64,000 nucleotides of DNA from an uncultured Saprospiraceae bacterium (GCA_937995755.1 CALKJD010000002.1:1-64000), one strand, 5' to 3'. Positions 35,153-45,133 are shown, counted from the stretch's first letter. The notes: a model not told the origin generated them from the sequence alone. Numbers and translations: made by a program.

Positions 35153-37840
35153 ATGAGATATATGCATAAGATAAGATACTATTATTCCCTTGTTTTGACT
35201 GTAGTACTGGTGGCTTTGGCCAATATAGTACAAGCTCAACAAGATACTAGCGCAGCAGTGAAAGATACGGTTCCTGTAATCGACTATTCACAGCAGGATC
35301 TCCCTTTGATGGATAAAGCACAGGATGGAACCTACGAGATCGGCGGTATTAATATCATTGGTGCTGTGAACAGAGATCGTAATGCGATCAAATCACTTGC
35401 AGGGATTCGTGAAGGCGATAAGATCCAGATTCCAGGTACATTGATACCAAAAGCGATCAAGTCTCTATGGAAACTTAGATTATTTGAAGATGTTCAGATT
35501 ATTGCAGAAAGATTTGAGGGTGATGTAGTATTTCTCCAAATGGTTCTTAAAGAGAGACCTGTACTATCTAGGTACTCTTACTCCGGAGTGAAAAAATCTC
35601 ACCATGATGACCTTAATGATATCGTAAACGGTGTAATGAGCAAAGGTGGTATCGTTACAGAAGATCAGAAAAGACTAGTAACAGATAAGATAAAGGAGCA
35701 TTATATGGAGAAAGGTAAACTCGATACTGAAGTAAAAGTAAAAGAGGTTACCGATAACGCTAAGAAGAACACGGTTCGTCTTGAATTTGATATTGACACT
35801 AAGGAACGTGTAAAAGTAGAAGACATCGTAATCAACGGTAACGAAAGCATCAGTGATCGTAAGTTGAGAAAGAAGATGCATAACACTAAGCGTAAAGGGA
35901 CTTGGTTTCGTAAGACAAAATTCATAAAATCAGGATACGAACAAGATAAGAAGGATATAATTACGCATTACAACAAAGAAGGGTATCGTGATGCCAAAAT
36001 AGTAAGAGACACTGTATATCGCGAAGAGGATGGTGATATCATGGTGGAGTTAGACATCAATGAAGGAAACAGATACTTTTTTAGAAAAATCACATGGAAA
36101 GGTAACTCACTATATAGCAATAATCAGCTTACTAGAGTATTGGGTATAGAGCGAGGAGACGTTTACAATCCAGAATTATTAGAAAATAGACTAAGGTTCA
36201 GTCAGGATGGTCGTGATATCTCTTCACTATTTCTTGATGATGGTTATTTAGGGTTTGATGTTAGACCAGTAGAGGTAGCGATTGAAAATGACTCTATTGA
36301 TTTAGAGATGCGTATATTCGAAGGACCACAGTTTACTATCGATAAAGTAACTATCGCGGGTAATGATCGTACTAATGAGCATGTTATCAGAAGAGAGCTA
36401 AGGACTAAGCCAGGACAGAAGTTTAGTAGAACTGATATAATCAGATCTCAAAGACAAATCATAGGACTAGGTTATTTCAATCCAGAAAGTTTAGATATAC
36501 AGACACCTGTAAATCAAGCAAGAGGAACTGTAGATATTGCTTATACGGTAGAAGAGAGACCTGCGGATCAGTTAGAGCTATCTGCTGGATACGGTGGATT
36601 CAACGGACTAATTGGAACACTAGGGGTTACATTCAATAATTTCTCTTTAGCAAATATTCGTAATCGTAGTTCGTGGAGTCCACTACCTCAGGGTGATGGA
36701 CAGAAGCTGTCTTTAAGAGCACAGTCTAATAGTAGATTCTTTAGATCATATAATTTCTCACTTACAGAGCCTTGGTTGGGTGGCAAAAAGCCAAACAGTT
36801 TTACTGTAGGTATGGTACACTCTGCATTTGATTATAGTACTCTAGGTAGTGGATCTCTTAAGATTACAAGAGGGTTTGTTGGACTAGGAACACAGCTTAA
36901 GTGGCCTGATGATTTCTTTGTATCTAATACAACGCTTAATTTAGAGAGAATTACATTAGAAGATTATGACAGAGGAGGATTCTTTGTTCAAGAAAATGGA
37001 GTAAACATTGCGATTAAGGAAGGAAACTTCAACAACTTTAGTTTAAAACAAACATTTACTAGAAGTTCTGTTAGTGACCCTCTTTATCCAAGACGTGGAT
37101 CTAGAGTTTCTTTGTCTGTACAGTTGACGCCTCCATATTCATTGTTTAGAGGTGATGACTATTACCAGCTTAATGACGCGGAAAAAGCACAAGTAGCCAA
37201 AGACCTTCAACAAGGAAATGGAGGAGCAATACCAGTGACAAGTGCACAGTTATTGGCTGAAATACAAAGTATCGAGAATGCTAAAAAATTCGAATGGTTA
37301 GAATATCACAAATGGAGATTTGACTCCGAATGGTATTTTAATGTTTACGGTAAATTCGTAATTGCAGCGAAAGCTAAATTTGGAGTGTTAGGAACATATG
37401 ATGATGATATCGGCTATTCACCGTTCGAAAGATTCGAATTGGGTGGTGATGGATTAAGTAACCAAAGTTCTGGTATAACAGGAAAGGATATTATTGCATT
37501 AAGAGGTTATGAGACTTCAGATCTTACTCAGAATCTTCAAGGTGGTGCTACAGTCTATGATAAATTTACGATGGAACTTAGATATCCTTTATCTCTTAAT
37601 CCTAACTCATCTATCTATCTATTATCTTTCCTTCAAGGTGGTAATAGTTGGGGAACATTCGATGATTTCAATCCTTTTGACATGAGAAGATCTGCTGGAT
37701 TTGGAGCTAGAATTTTCTTACCTATGTTTGGTCTATTAGGGTTTGATTATGGATGGGGTTTCGACAAAGAACTAGGAACTGACGCTACTGCTGGACAGTA
37801 TGGTAAATTTAGTATCATCTTAGGATTTGAACCTGAGTAA
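35153..37840 (+). CDS. bamA: Outer-membrane protein assembly factor BamA
   Basis: An 895-residue outer-membrane protein. A signal peptide (about 1-28, ending VQAQ) is followed by five POTRA domains (about 45-480; each recognisable by a GN-type turn, for example INGNESISDRKLRK and KGNSLYSNNQLTR), then the Omp85 barrel with GYGGFNGLIGTLGVTF and the closing segment FSIILGFEPE. An insertion of about 60 residues near 665-725, rich in Gln and Ala (EKAQVAKDLQQG), is probably an extracellular loop. skp follows, as is common, and both probably share a transcript. It inserts barrel proteins into the outer membrane. Confidence 0.95.
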   Translation: MRYMHKIRYYYSLVLTVVLVALANIVQAQQDTSAAVKDTVPVIDYSQQDLPLMDKAQDGTYEIGGINIIGAVNRDRNAIKSLAGIREGDKIQIPGTLIPKAIKSLWKLRLFEDVQIIAERFEGDVVFLQMVLKERPVLSRYSYSGVKKSHHDDLNDIVNGVMSKGGIVTEDQKRLVTDKIKEHYMEKGKLDTEVKVKEVTDNAKKNTVRLEFDIDTKERVKVEDIVINGNESISDRKLRKKMHNTKRKGTWFRKTKFIKSGYEQDKKDIITHYNKEGYRDAKIVRDTVYREEDGDIMVELDINEGNRYFFRKITWKGNSLYSNNQLTRVLGIERGDVYNPELLENRLRFSQDGRDISSLFLDDGYLGFDVRPVEVAIENDSIDLEMRIFEGPQFTIDKVTIAGNDRTNEHVIRRELRTKPGQKFSRTDIIRSQRQIIGLGYFNPESLDIQTPVNQARGTVDIAYTVEERPADQLELSAGYGGFNGLIGTLGVTFNNFSLANIRNRSSWSPLPQGDGQKLSLRAQSNSRFFRSYNFSLTEPWLGGKKPNSFTVGMVHSAFDYSTLGSGSLKITRGFVGLGTQLKWPDDFFVSNTTLNLERITLEDYDRGGFFVQENGVNIAIKEGNFNNFSLKQTFTRSSVSDPLYPRRGSRVSLSVQLTPPYSLFRGDDYYQLNDAEKAQVAKDLQQGNGGAIPVTSAQLLAEIQSIENAKKFEWLEYHKWRFDSEWYFNVYGKFVIAAKAKFGVLGTYDDDIGYSPFERFELGGDGLSNQSSGITGKDIIALRGYETSDLTQNLQGGATVYDKFTMELRYPLSLNPNSSIYLLSFLQGGNSWGTFDDFNPFDMRRSAGFGARIFLPMFGLLGFDYGWGFDKELGTDATAGQYGKFSIILGFEPE

Positions 37841-37940
37841 GGCTTATGCCTGTTAAACCTATATTAATTAGAGGTTTAAAAGAAAGTAAATAACATTATT
37901 GAGGGTTACTACTCATATGGATAATAATAAACAACTTAAC

Positions 37941-38453
37941 ATGAAATCAATATTAAATTACACAATTATAGCTCTATTATCAGTAGCTAGTATTACATCA
38001 GTATCTGCTCAAAAGTTTGCTCATATCAATTCTCAACTGCTTATGGTAGAGATGCCAGAGATGAAGAGTGCTGATACTCAAATTCAAAATTACCAAGAAA
38101 GCCTAATGAAGAAAGGACAGGATATGGTCCAAGCTTTTGAAGCGAAGTATTTGGCATATGCAGAGGAGGCGAATAAAGGAGAACTTAATAAAATCCAAAT
38201 GCAACAGAAAGAAGGAGAGCTTGGTAAAGAACAACAAGCAATTCAAGCTTATGAGCAAGAAGTACAAACGCTACTTGGGCAGAAAAGACAATCTTTATAT
38301 AAGCCTCTTATAGAGAAAGCAAAAGTAGCAATCGAGCAAGTAGGTAAAGAAGGAGGCTATACAATGATATTTGAATCAGGAAGCGGTGTACTAGTACATG
38401 CTGCGGAGAGTGATGATATTATGGCATTAGTGAAAGCGAAACTAGGTATGTAA
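37941..38453 (+). CDS. skp: Periplasmic chaperone Skp/OmpH family
   Basis: A 170-residue secreted chaperone from the ATG at 37941, which gives a clean signal peptide (MKSILNYTIIALLSVASITS, cleaved after VSA). A frame open from a TTG 42 bp upstream would put 14 charged residues before it, so it is rejected. The mature protein is a long helical, Gln/Glu-rich coiled coil (about 45-125) closed by a small beta unit, the Skp fold that holds unfolded outer-membrane proteins. Directly downstream of bamA, and ended by a strong terminator. Confidence 0.9.
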   Translation: MKSILNYTIIALLSVASITSVSAQKFAHINSQLLMVEMPEMKSADTQIQNYQESLMKKGQDMVQAFEAKYLAYAEEANKGELNKIQMQQKEGELGKEQQAIQAYEQEVQTLLGQKRQSLYKPLIEKAKVAIEQVGKEGGYTMIFESGSGVLVHAAESDDIMALVKAKLGM

Positions 38454-38475
38454 ACACATATAGATAATAATATAA

Positions 38476-38510
38476 AAAAAGAGGCAACCAGGATATGGTT
38501 GCCTCTTTTT
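38476..38510. terminator. Bidirectional intrinsic terminator skp/aroB
   Basis: A perfect 14-bp stem (AAAAAGAGGCAACC with GGTTGCCTCTTTTT) and a 7-nt loop, with T-runs on both strands, between the convergent skp and aroB genes. Confidence 0.92.
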
Positions 38511-38569
38511 GTTTTTAAGCTTCTGATATTAGTTATAGTGCATCTCAGTCTAATGCTCACACCTATAGT

Positions 38570-39637
38570 TTATAAAGCCTTGTAATATTCAAGGGCTAAC
38601 TTGATCTCGTTTTCTTGGATTTCTTGATCAATGATTGCGCTTCCAATATCAGTGATAAGAGTAGATCTTATATTACCGCCCTTATTTTTTTTATCATGTC
38701 GAGTATGAGAGATGATACCATCAAATTCTTCAACTGCTTCTGGATGTCTGTCATACAATTTCAGAATAAACTGTGTTACTTCATTTAAAGACTCCTCAGA
38801 GAAAAGTCTTTTTTGAAAAGAAATGTGACATTCACAAATAATTCCGATAGCTATAGCTTCACCATGAAGTAAAGGAAATTCATTTTTAAGATTTTCGCTT
38901 TCAATAGCATGACCCACAGTATGTCCAAAATTTAATTTCTTTCGGATCGATTGCTCTAAAGGGTCTTCTTCGGTTATTTTATACTTTACTAGTACTGACT
39001 TGTATATATCTTCTTTCCAGTCACTTTGTGTCAATGGATTAATACTCTTTATTTCATTCCATAGACTTACGTTCGATATAAGAGCATGTTTGATCATCTC
39101 GGCAAAGCCACTAAATAATTCTCTATTGGGTAAGCTTTTTATAAACTCAGGAAATATATATACGGCACTTGGATTTAGTATAAGACCTATCATGTTTTTA
39201 TATCCATCTAGATCTACACCTAACTTTCCACCCACAGCAGAGTCTACTTGAGAAAGTAAAGTGGTTGGTACATGTATAAAAGTCATACCACGCATGAAAG
39301 TCGCAGCACAGAAGCCACCCATATCTCCTACTACACCACCGCCCAATGTGATGACCACACTGTGTCTATCAGCGCCTAAAAGCATCATCTCTTTCCAAAT
39401 TTTCGTACAAGTATCGATAGTCTTATACTTCTCTCCTGATTTTATTATGATAACACTTAATGGTGCATCAATTTTCTGCTCTAGTATAGGCAAGCAATGA
39501 CTTTCTGTATTATCATCTACTATACATATCACTTTTGAGTACTTCCCTTCATTGATAGATGAAGATAGCTGATCCCAACTATCGAAGTATATTGTATATT
39601 CTTTGCATTCTATATGTGTCGAAGTGTTATCTGACAT
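38570..39637 (-). CDS. aroB: 3-dehydroquinate synthase
   Basis: A 355-residue NAD- and Zn-dependent enzyme of the shikimate pathway. Family blocks: SGEKYKTIDTCTKIW (about 67-81), ITLGGGVVGDMGGFCAATFMRG (first 20: ITLGGGVVGDMGGFCAATFM), FIHVPTTLLSQVDSAVGGK (about 120-138), and the metal-binding His in FGHTVGHAIES (about 244). Full length. It has its own -7 box at 39695. A second shikimate gene, aroQ, lies about 8 kb away. Confidence 0.95.
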   Translation of the reverse strand: MSDNTSTHIECKEYTIYFDSWDQLSSSINEGKYSKVICIVDDNTESHCLPILEQKIDAPLSVIIIKSGEKYKTIDTCTKIWKEMMLLGADRHSVVITLGGGVVGDMGGFCAATFMRGMTFIHVPTTLLSQVDSAVGGKLGVDLDGYKNMIGLILNPSAVYIFPEFIKSLPNRELFSGFAEMIKHALISNVSLWNEIKSINPLTQSDWKEDIYKSVLVKYKITEEDPLEQSIRKKLNFGHTVGHAIESENLKNEFPLLHGEAIAIGIICECHISFQKRLFSEESLNEVTQFILKLYDRHPEAVEEFDGIISHTRHDKKNKGGNIRSTLITDIGSAIIDQEIQENEIKLALEYYKAL

Positions 39638-39694
39638 AAGGTTATTGTTTTATAGTCATATTATAAAAATAATTAATATATTTTATAACGTGCG

Positions 39695-39702
39695 CAAAAA
39701 TA
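39695..39702 (-). promoter_or_regulatory. Bacteroidota -7 promoter box for aroB (TATTTTTG)
   Basis: Exact TAnnTTTG on the minus strand, followed by CGCAC, 57 nt before the aroB ATG. Confidence 0.55.
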
Positions 39703-39809
39703 CAGTATTACTTAATGATTTTCAAGATGTTACTTATTGCTATTATTGTTATTGGTGTATGCATATATCTAAATAGTAGTTATGTTTATAGTCGAAAATG
39801 AGATGGTAA

Positions 39810-40904
39810 ATGGCCTTAACTAGCAAGAGAATAGAATACTTAGATTCCATAAGGGGAATTGCAGCTATGATGGTAGTTGTATATCACTTTATTGGTTGGA
39901 GGTGGCCAGATTATACTACATATCATGTGGCCAGTATGATTTTTAATGGTGCAGATGCCGTTTCATTCTTCTTTGTTTTAAGTGGTTTTGTATTATCGTA
40001 TAAGTATTTGCACTCTCAAGAGGGTATGAATACACCTAACTATATCTACAAGCGGATACTCCGACTCTATCCAGCCTACATAGCTACAGTTATTATCAAT
40101 TATCTCTACTGGAATAGAGTGGTATTACTAGATGGACAATTTGCCACAGTACTTCAGGACATGTTTGTCAATAACAATCAGCAGTTATGGCAAGAACTAA
40201 CAATGATTAAGCTCAATCACAAATTCTATATACCTGGATGGACATTGGCAGTAGAAATGGTTTTTTCTTTATTAATGCCCCTGTTCGTGTTTTTGGCAAG
40301 GAAGGAGATTAAGATTATTTGGTTTTTGATTCCATTCACATTAGTAATTGGAGGACATCACATTTCAATGTTTACTATGCATTTCGCAATGGGTATTCTT
40401 CTGGCCTACTATTATCCAACTATTGTAAGTTTTGATTTCAAATCAAGTAAACTTTACTCATGGAGATACCTATTAGCCATTTTCATCTTTGCATTATTTT
40501 CTATTCGACACATTAGAAGAATTGTGCCATTTGGAGATGAGTATGATCGAATTGCTAAAATGATACATTTAGATATGTTTCATTATACAGGCATAGGAAG
40601 TGCATTAATACTAATATGGGTTATCAATACGCCTAAGATTCAGGCCTTTCTTACAAGGCAAATTTTTCTATTCATAGGCAAAATATCTTATAGTGTATAT
40701 CTGTGTCACTGGTTGGCAGTTGTGTTTGCTATGAACTATTGGGATACATTGATATCTTATTTTGATAACTACTATGTAGGCTTTACAACTATACTTCTAG
40801 GAGTCATTGCAGTGACTCTATTTACAGCCACCTTGATGTATCATATCATAGAAGAGCCTTTCATAAAGATTTCGCGGAAGTACAAGTTATTTTATAAGAA
40901 GTAA
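39810..40904 (+). CDS. Acyltransferase 3 family membrane protein
   Basis: A 364-residue integral membrane O-acyltransferase with about ten helices. It starts with KRIEYLDSIRGIAAMMVVVYHF, of which LDSIRGIAA and the catalytic-region His are standard for this family, and has FFVLSGFVLSYKYL (about 55-68) and RILRLYPAYIA (about 86-96). Such proteins acetylate or succinylate extracellular sugars, for example in O-antigen or exopolysaccharide. Neighbours give no specific link. No exact -7 box; TATGTTTA at 39781 is a near match. Confidence 0.88.
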   Translation: MALTSKRIEYLDSIRGIAAMMVVVYHFIGWRWPDYTTYHVASMIFNGADAVSFFFVLSGFVLSYKYLHSQEGMNTPNYIYKRILRLYPAYIATVIINYLYWNRVVLLDGQFATVLQDMFVNNNQQLWQELTMIKLNHKFYIPGWTLAVEMVFSLLMPLFVFLARKEIKIIWFLIPFTLVIGGHHISMFTMHFAMGILLAYYYPTIVSFDFKSSKLYSWRYLLAIFIFALFSIRHIRRIVPFGDEYDRIAKMIHLDMFHYTGIGSALILIWVINTPKIQAFLTRQIFLFIGKISYSVYLCHWLAVVFAMNYWDTLISYFDNYYVGFTTILLGVIAVTLFTATLMYHIIEEPFIKISRKYKLFYKK

Positions 40905-40983
40905 TTATTTGCATATCTAATCGAGAATCAAAATTCTCTTAATGAAGTGCTTAAGCTAGATGGAGTGACATCTGATATATTAT

Positions 40984-40991
40984 TATCTTTG
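40984..40991 (+). promoter_or_regulatory. Bacteroidota -7 promoter box (TATCTTTG)
   Basis: Exact TAnnTTTG match 25 nt before the ATG at 41017. Confidence 0.55.
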
Positions 40992-41016
40992 TCGACATTC
41001 ATATATAAGTGATATA

Positions 41017-42441
41017 ATGGCAGAAAAGAGCAGTGAATACCAAATTCTTAAGACAGAGCAGAAAGCTCTTGAGATCAATCTTAACAATAACATTTATGGA
41101 ACGTTTGCAGAAATAGGTGCAGGACAAGAAGTTGCGCGTAACTTTTTCCAAGTGGGCGCAGCGGCAGGAACTATAGCCAAGACCATGTCTGCGTATGATA
41201 AGAACTATAGCGATGCGATATACGGTACGGAAGAATCCGGAAGGTATGTGTGCGAGTCTCGTCTATATAAAATGTTAGATCACGAATACGAGTTGATGGA
41301 AGAGCGTCTATCCGTGTCTCATAAGGATGCTACTTTTTTTGCATTTGCGGATACCGTGGCGGCCATTAACTATTCTCGGACTATCAAAGGTAATGGATGG
41401 TTAGGAATAAGATTTCAGACCACTCCTGGCGGCGAACCTAATGATCTAGTAATACATACTCGTATGCTGGATAATAATAACCCACAGCAGCAAGAGGCAG
41501 TAGGGATATTGGGTGTTAATCTTATCTACGCTTGCTTTCATTATGCTAATGATCCTGAATCATTTATACGTAGTCTAAATGATGGTATCAAAGGTAGGGT
41601 GATGGTTGATCTAGTACGATTGACAGGGCCATCTTTTAAGCATGTTGATAATAGAGTACTAGGACTGTATCTTGTAAAGCACGGTCTCACAGAGGTTACC
41701 ATATTTGATGAAAATTCTCAAAGTGTACATGCCTCAGAGTTTTTATATAAAAAATCCTTGATGGTAGTTAGAGGAAATTTCAAACCACCAACATTAGTAA
41801 CAGCGGATGTATTTATGAGTGGCTTTAACCAGTTTATCGCAGAAGAAACGGTAGATCCTGAGAAAGCATTTATGATCACCGAGCTGACGATGGATTACCT
41901 TTTTCGCGAAAGCGGTCGTATAGATGTTGAAGATTTTGTGAATAGAGCAGATTTGCTTTGTGCTTTAGGGCATAAAGTGATTATCTCTAACTGTAATGAT
42001 CATCAGGCCTTGATCAACTACATGGGGTATTATAGAGTTCTAAATTTAGGTCTTGTTATTGGTGTAAAAGAGCTGCAACAAATTATAACCGAGAAGTACG
42101 AACAGAATCAAGACGGAAGACTTTTAGTAGCAATGGGTGAGTTGTTTACACGCCATATTAAAGTGTATGCGTATCCTAAACTAGATGATGATGGATCACT
42201 TATTACTGCGGCAAATATGTCTGTTCCAGAAGGAATAAAATTTCTTTATAAGCATCTATTAGATAGTGCTCAGATTAAGGACATTAAAATATTTAATAAA
42301 GAGCAAATGTCTATTTTGCCTTGGGAAGTAAGAGAGTCTATAGCTGCAGGAAAGACGGACTGGGAAGATAAAGTGCCTAAGAAGGTTAAGAAAGTGATTA
42401 AGAAGAAGGGTTTGTTCGGATATAAAAAGCCTAACAAATAA
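41017..42441 (+). CDS. Conserved cytosolic protein of unknown function
   Basis: A 474-residue soluble protein without signal peptide, barrel strands or membrane helices. I recall close relatives across Bacteroidota that share IYGTFAEIGAGQEVARNFFQ, TMSAYDKNYSDAIYG and GRYVCESRLYKML; databases often label them TonB-dependent receptor, for which nothing in the sequence gives support. Also visible are FFAFADTVAAINY, a Gly-rich central part (GWLGIRFQTTPGGEPND) and a Lys-rich C-terminus (KKVKKVIKKKG). Its stop overlaps the start of the next gene (TAATG) so the two are translationally coupled. High conservation suggests a housekeeping role, unknown. Confidence 0.8.
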   Translation: MAEKSSEYQILKTEQKALEINLNNNIYGTFAEIGAGQEVARNFFQVGAAAGTIAKTMSAYDKNYSDAIYGTEESGRYVCESRLYKMLDHEYELMEERLSVSHKDATFFAFADTVAAINYSRTIKGNGWLGIRFQTTPGGEPNDLVIHTRMLDNNNPQQQEAVGILGVNLIYACFHYANDPESFIRSLNDGIKGRVMVDLVRLTGPSFKHVDNRVLGLYLVKHGLTEVTIFDENSQSVHASEFLYKKSLMVVRGNFKPPTLVTADVFMSGFNQFIAEETVDPEKAFMITELTMDYLFRESGRIDVEDFVNRADLLCALGHKVIISNCNDHQALINYMGYYRVLNLGLVIGVKELQQIITEKYEQNQDGRLLVAMGELFTRHIKVYAYPKLDDDGSLITAANMSVPEGIKFLYKHLLDSAQIKDIKIFNKEQMSILPWEVRESIAAGKTDWEDKVPKKVKKVIKKKGLFGYKKPNK

Positions 42442-43232
42442 TGAAATTCTATTTTTACATTCTTCTTTGTGCCTTTCTATTTATTCAGTGTAAATCAGAA
42501 GAACCGATTCCTGTGAAACCTAAAGTTCCTGTGGATATGAAAGCCAATAAACCTACTTTACCTGCAGCAGACCTAGATTATATTATGGGCAAGTTTGACC
42601 CTTCCAATCATAAGGACTTTGTATTGATACCGAGAAAGTATGCAGACAGAGAAGGTTTATATCTTAGAAAAAGAGCCTTGAGCTCCTTTATTAAAATGAG
42701 AGATGCAGCAGCGGAGAGAGGTATCGTTATGGAGATTAAATCAGCTACTCGCAACTTTGATTACCAAAAGGGAATATGGGAACGAAAGTATACTGGAGCG
42801 ACAAAACTGTCAGATGGTACTAATGTAGCCACTGATATTAAAGAGACTAAAGATAAATGTCTTAAAATACTTGAGTATAGTTCCATGCCTAGTACATCAC
42901 GACACCACTGGGGTACAGATATAGATATTAATTCATTTAATAATTCATATTTCGAATCAGGAGAGGGGAAGATATTATATACTTGGATGCTTACCCATGC
43001 TGCAGATTATGGTTGGTGTCAACCGTATACGCCTCATGGTCCTGAACGTCCTCATGGATACTTTGAAGAAAAATGGCATTGGAGTTATATGCCATTATCA
43101 CATACCCTTACTCAACAGGCCGAGGCAGAGTTTAAAGATGAAATGATAAGTGGCTTCATGGGAAGTGAGGCTGCTACTGAGATAGGAGTGGTTAGTAAGT
43201 ATGTCCTTGGTATCAACAAGCAGTGTCGCTAG
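42441..43232 (+). CDS. M15 (VanY-like) D,D-carboxypeptidase lipoprotein
   Basis: A 263-residue lipoprotein (lipobox region FLFIQC, Cys about 17). The Zn site of M15B peptidases is complete: S153-x-H155-x2-G158-x3-D162 in STSRHHWGTDID, and E210-x2-H213 in EEKWHWSY. It would trim the terminal D-Ala of peptidoglycan stem peptides or a related peptide in the periplasm. It overlaps the preceding unknown gene by one base, which ties the two together. Confidence 0.88.
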   Translation: MKFYFYILLCAFLFIQCKSEEPIPVKPKVPVDMKANKPTLPAADLDYIMGKFDPSNHKDFVLIPRKYADREGLYLRKRALSSFIKMRDAAAERGIVMEIKSATRNFDYQKGIWERKYTGATKLSDGTNVATDIKETKDKCLKILEYSSMPSTSRHHWGTDIDINSFNNSYFESGEGKILYTWMLTHAADYGWCQPYTPHGPERPHGYFEEKWHWSYMPLSHTLTQQAEAEFKDEMISGFMGSEAATEIGVVSKYVLGINKQCR

Positions 43233-43354
43233 TTAATCGCGACTATTAAAAGGTGGACGGTTTTAAGTAATCTTGATTCAAGGTAAATAAGAATCACAAG
43301 AGTTCAGTAGAATTAGAGTGTATTGATTCTTTCTAAAAATGTTGTGAATTCGAT

Positions 43355-43927
43355 TTACCTATATAGTGTACTTTCTTTGAGGTAATCATTCACACTATCC
43401 GGAACATAATACTTCACTGATTTACCTTCTTTCACCATGGTGCGAATCATAGTTGCAGAAAGCTGGAGAAGAGGTGCATCTAGTATGTGTACATGATCAT
43501 GCTGTTGTAGTGGTCCTAGATCATACGTTGGTCTTTGGTATACGTAGATATGATGATTGTCAATAATCTGCTCGTAGTTTTTCCATTTATGAAAACTTGC
43601 CAGATTATCTCCACCCATGACCAAGTGAAAGTCGTAGTTAGGATGTTTCTCTTTTAAGTACGTGAGTGTATCTATTGTATATGAAGGCTTAGGTAAATCA
43701 AATTCGATATTACTTGCCCTTAGCTTTTCATGATCCCCTATAGCTAACCTAACAAGATGTAATCGATCATGATCTTTAGCCAATGAGGCCTTAGCCTTAT
43801 GTGGGTTGTGCGGAGATACCACCATCCACAACTGGTCTACATCAGTATTTTGTACGATGTAACTAGCGATGATCATATGACCAACGTGTACGGGGTTAAA
43901 AGACCCAAAGAATAAAGCGACTTTCAT
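43355..43927 (-). CDS. nadD: Nicotinate-nucleotide adenylyltransferase
   Basis: A 190-residue nucleotidyltransferase that makes deamido-NAD from nicotinate mononucleotide. ATP-site blocks: FFGSFNPVHVGHMII (H-x-G-H class I motif, about 6-20), WMVVSPHNPHK and the C-terminal LSATMIRTMVKEGKSVKYYV, the ISSTxIR equivalent. Length fits. It follows dnaN by 57 bp on the same strand and may share its promoter. Confidence 0.95.
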   Translation of the reverse strand: MKVALFFGSFNPVHVGHMIIASYIVQNTDVDQLWMVVSPHNPHKAKASLAKDHDRLHLVRLAIGDHEKLRASNIEFDLPKPSYTIDTLTYLKEKHPNYDFHLVMGGDNLASFHKWKNYEQIIDNHHIYVYQRPTYDLGPLQQHDHVHILDAPLLQLSATMIRTMVKEGKSVKYYVPDSVNDYLKESTLYR

Positions 43928-43984
43928 AGCTATAGTTCAAGATGTAACCTAAGAAATAATCTTTGGTTACTCATCAAAAAGAGA

Positions 43985-45103
43985 TTAATGACTCATCATT
44001 ACAGGCATGACTAGCATGAGTAATGTCTCATTATCGTTTTGCTCTGAAGGCAATAAAATACCAGCCCTATTAGGCGTAGATAGTTCTATTTTGATTTCGT
44101 CTGATTCAAGTACACCTAGCATCTCTATGAGTAGTTTAGCGTTAAACCCGATAGTCATTGGCTCACCAGTATAGGTACAAGACATTTGCTCTGTGGCTTC
44201 ATTGGAGAAGTCAAGATCTTGAGCAGATATAGTCATACTATTTTCAGTAATGTTCAGTATCACTTGATTAGTGGTCTTGTTAGAGTATATCGCGATACGC
44301 TTTAGTGAGCTTTGGAAGTCTCTACGCCCAAGAGTCAATAAATTTGGATTCTCAACAGGTATAACTGCATTATAGTCTGGATACTTTGCATCTATAAGTC
44401 TACAGATTACTTTAGATCCACCAACATTAAAGAATACGTTTTTAGGGTTGAAGCTAATTTTAACTAATCCCTCTTCGTTGGCAATGGCACTACGTAGTAA
44501 TCCAAGACTCTTCTTAGGTATGATAAAAGAAGAAGCTACATCTATATTTACATCACCAAAAGTGTATTTGACAAGTTTGTGTGCATCAGTAGCTACAAAT
44601 ATTATTTTATTATAATCCACTTGCATAAGTACACCAGTCATCGCTAATCTTAGCTCGTCTGTACTCGTCGCAAACATGGTCTTAGTAATCGCATTAGATA
44701 ACCTCTCAGATGCAATCTCAACAGACTCTACATCTTGTTCAGTAGGTAACTCTGGAAAGTCTTCAGCTGCATCACCAGCTAGCTTGTATTCGCCATAAGA
44801 TGACTTGAGTGTGATACCTCTGTTCTCTGTGTCTACTGTAAATACGATTGGTTGCTCTGGTAATGCCTTGAGCGTTTCTAAAAGTATCTTGGCAGGTACA
44901 GCTATTTTACCATCTTGTTTACCTGAGACATCTATATTGTTGATAATTGATGTTTCTAAGTCAGATGATGCTATAGTCAACGTATTTCCTGATAGATCAA
45001 ACAAGAAATCCTCTAGTACAGGTAGTACAGGGTTAGAACCAATAGCTCCGTTAGATACTTGTAATTTCTTGAGTAAGTCTGATGATGATACTTCGAATTT
45101 CAT
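43985..45103 (-). CDS. dnaN: DNA polymerase III beta subunit (sliding clamp)
   Basis: A 372-residue clamp with the three topologically similar domains of about 120 residues each. Conserved parts are KFEVSSSDLLKKLQVSNGAI at the N-terminus, PVLEDFLFDLSGNTLTIASSDLE (PVLEDFLFDLSG), VFVATDAHKLVKYT (reading IIFVATDAHKL) and the C-terminal LMLVMPVMM. No dnaA or recF is near, so this is not evidence for an origin. It has the best promoter in the window, with both -7 and -33 elements. Confidence 0.96.
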   Translation of the reverse strand: MKFEVSSSDLLKKLQVSNGAIGSNPVLPVLEDFLFDLSGNTLTIASSDLETSIINNIDVSGKQDGKIAVPAKILLETLKALPEQPIVFTVDTENRGITLKSSYGEYKLAGDAAEDFPELPTEQDVESVEIASERLSNAITKTMFATSTDELRLAMTGVLMQVDYNKIIFVATDAHKLVKYTFGDVNIDVASSFIIPKKSLGLLRSAIANEEGLVKISFNPKNVFFNVGGSKVICRLIDAKYPDYNAVIPVENPNLLTLGRRDFQSSLKRIAIYSNKTTNQVILNITENSMTISAQDLDFSNEATEQMSCTYTGEPMTIGFNAKLLIEMLGVLESDEIKIELSTPNRAGILLPSEQNDNETLLMLVMPVMMSH

Positions 45104-45133
45104 GAGCTGCTTCGTATTGTGAGTTTAAGCTTA

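Noticed and set aside
37899-37940. TTG start for skp
   Set aside because: It would put a charged 14-residue leader before an otherwise perfect signal peptide.
41017-42441. TonB-dependent receptor
   Set aside because: The name is common in databases for this protein as I recall, but there is no signal peptide, plug or barrel in the sequence.
42441-43232. Vancomycin-resistance vanY
   Set aside because: M15 peptidases of this kind are ordinary cell-wall enzymes; there are no vanHAX or vanRS genes around.
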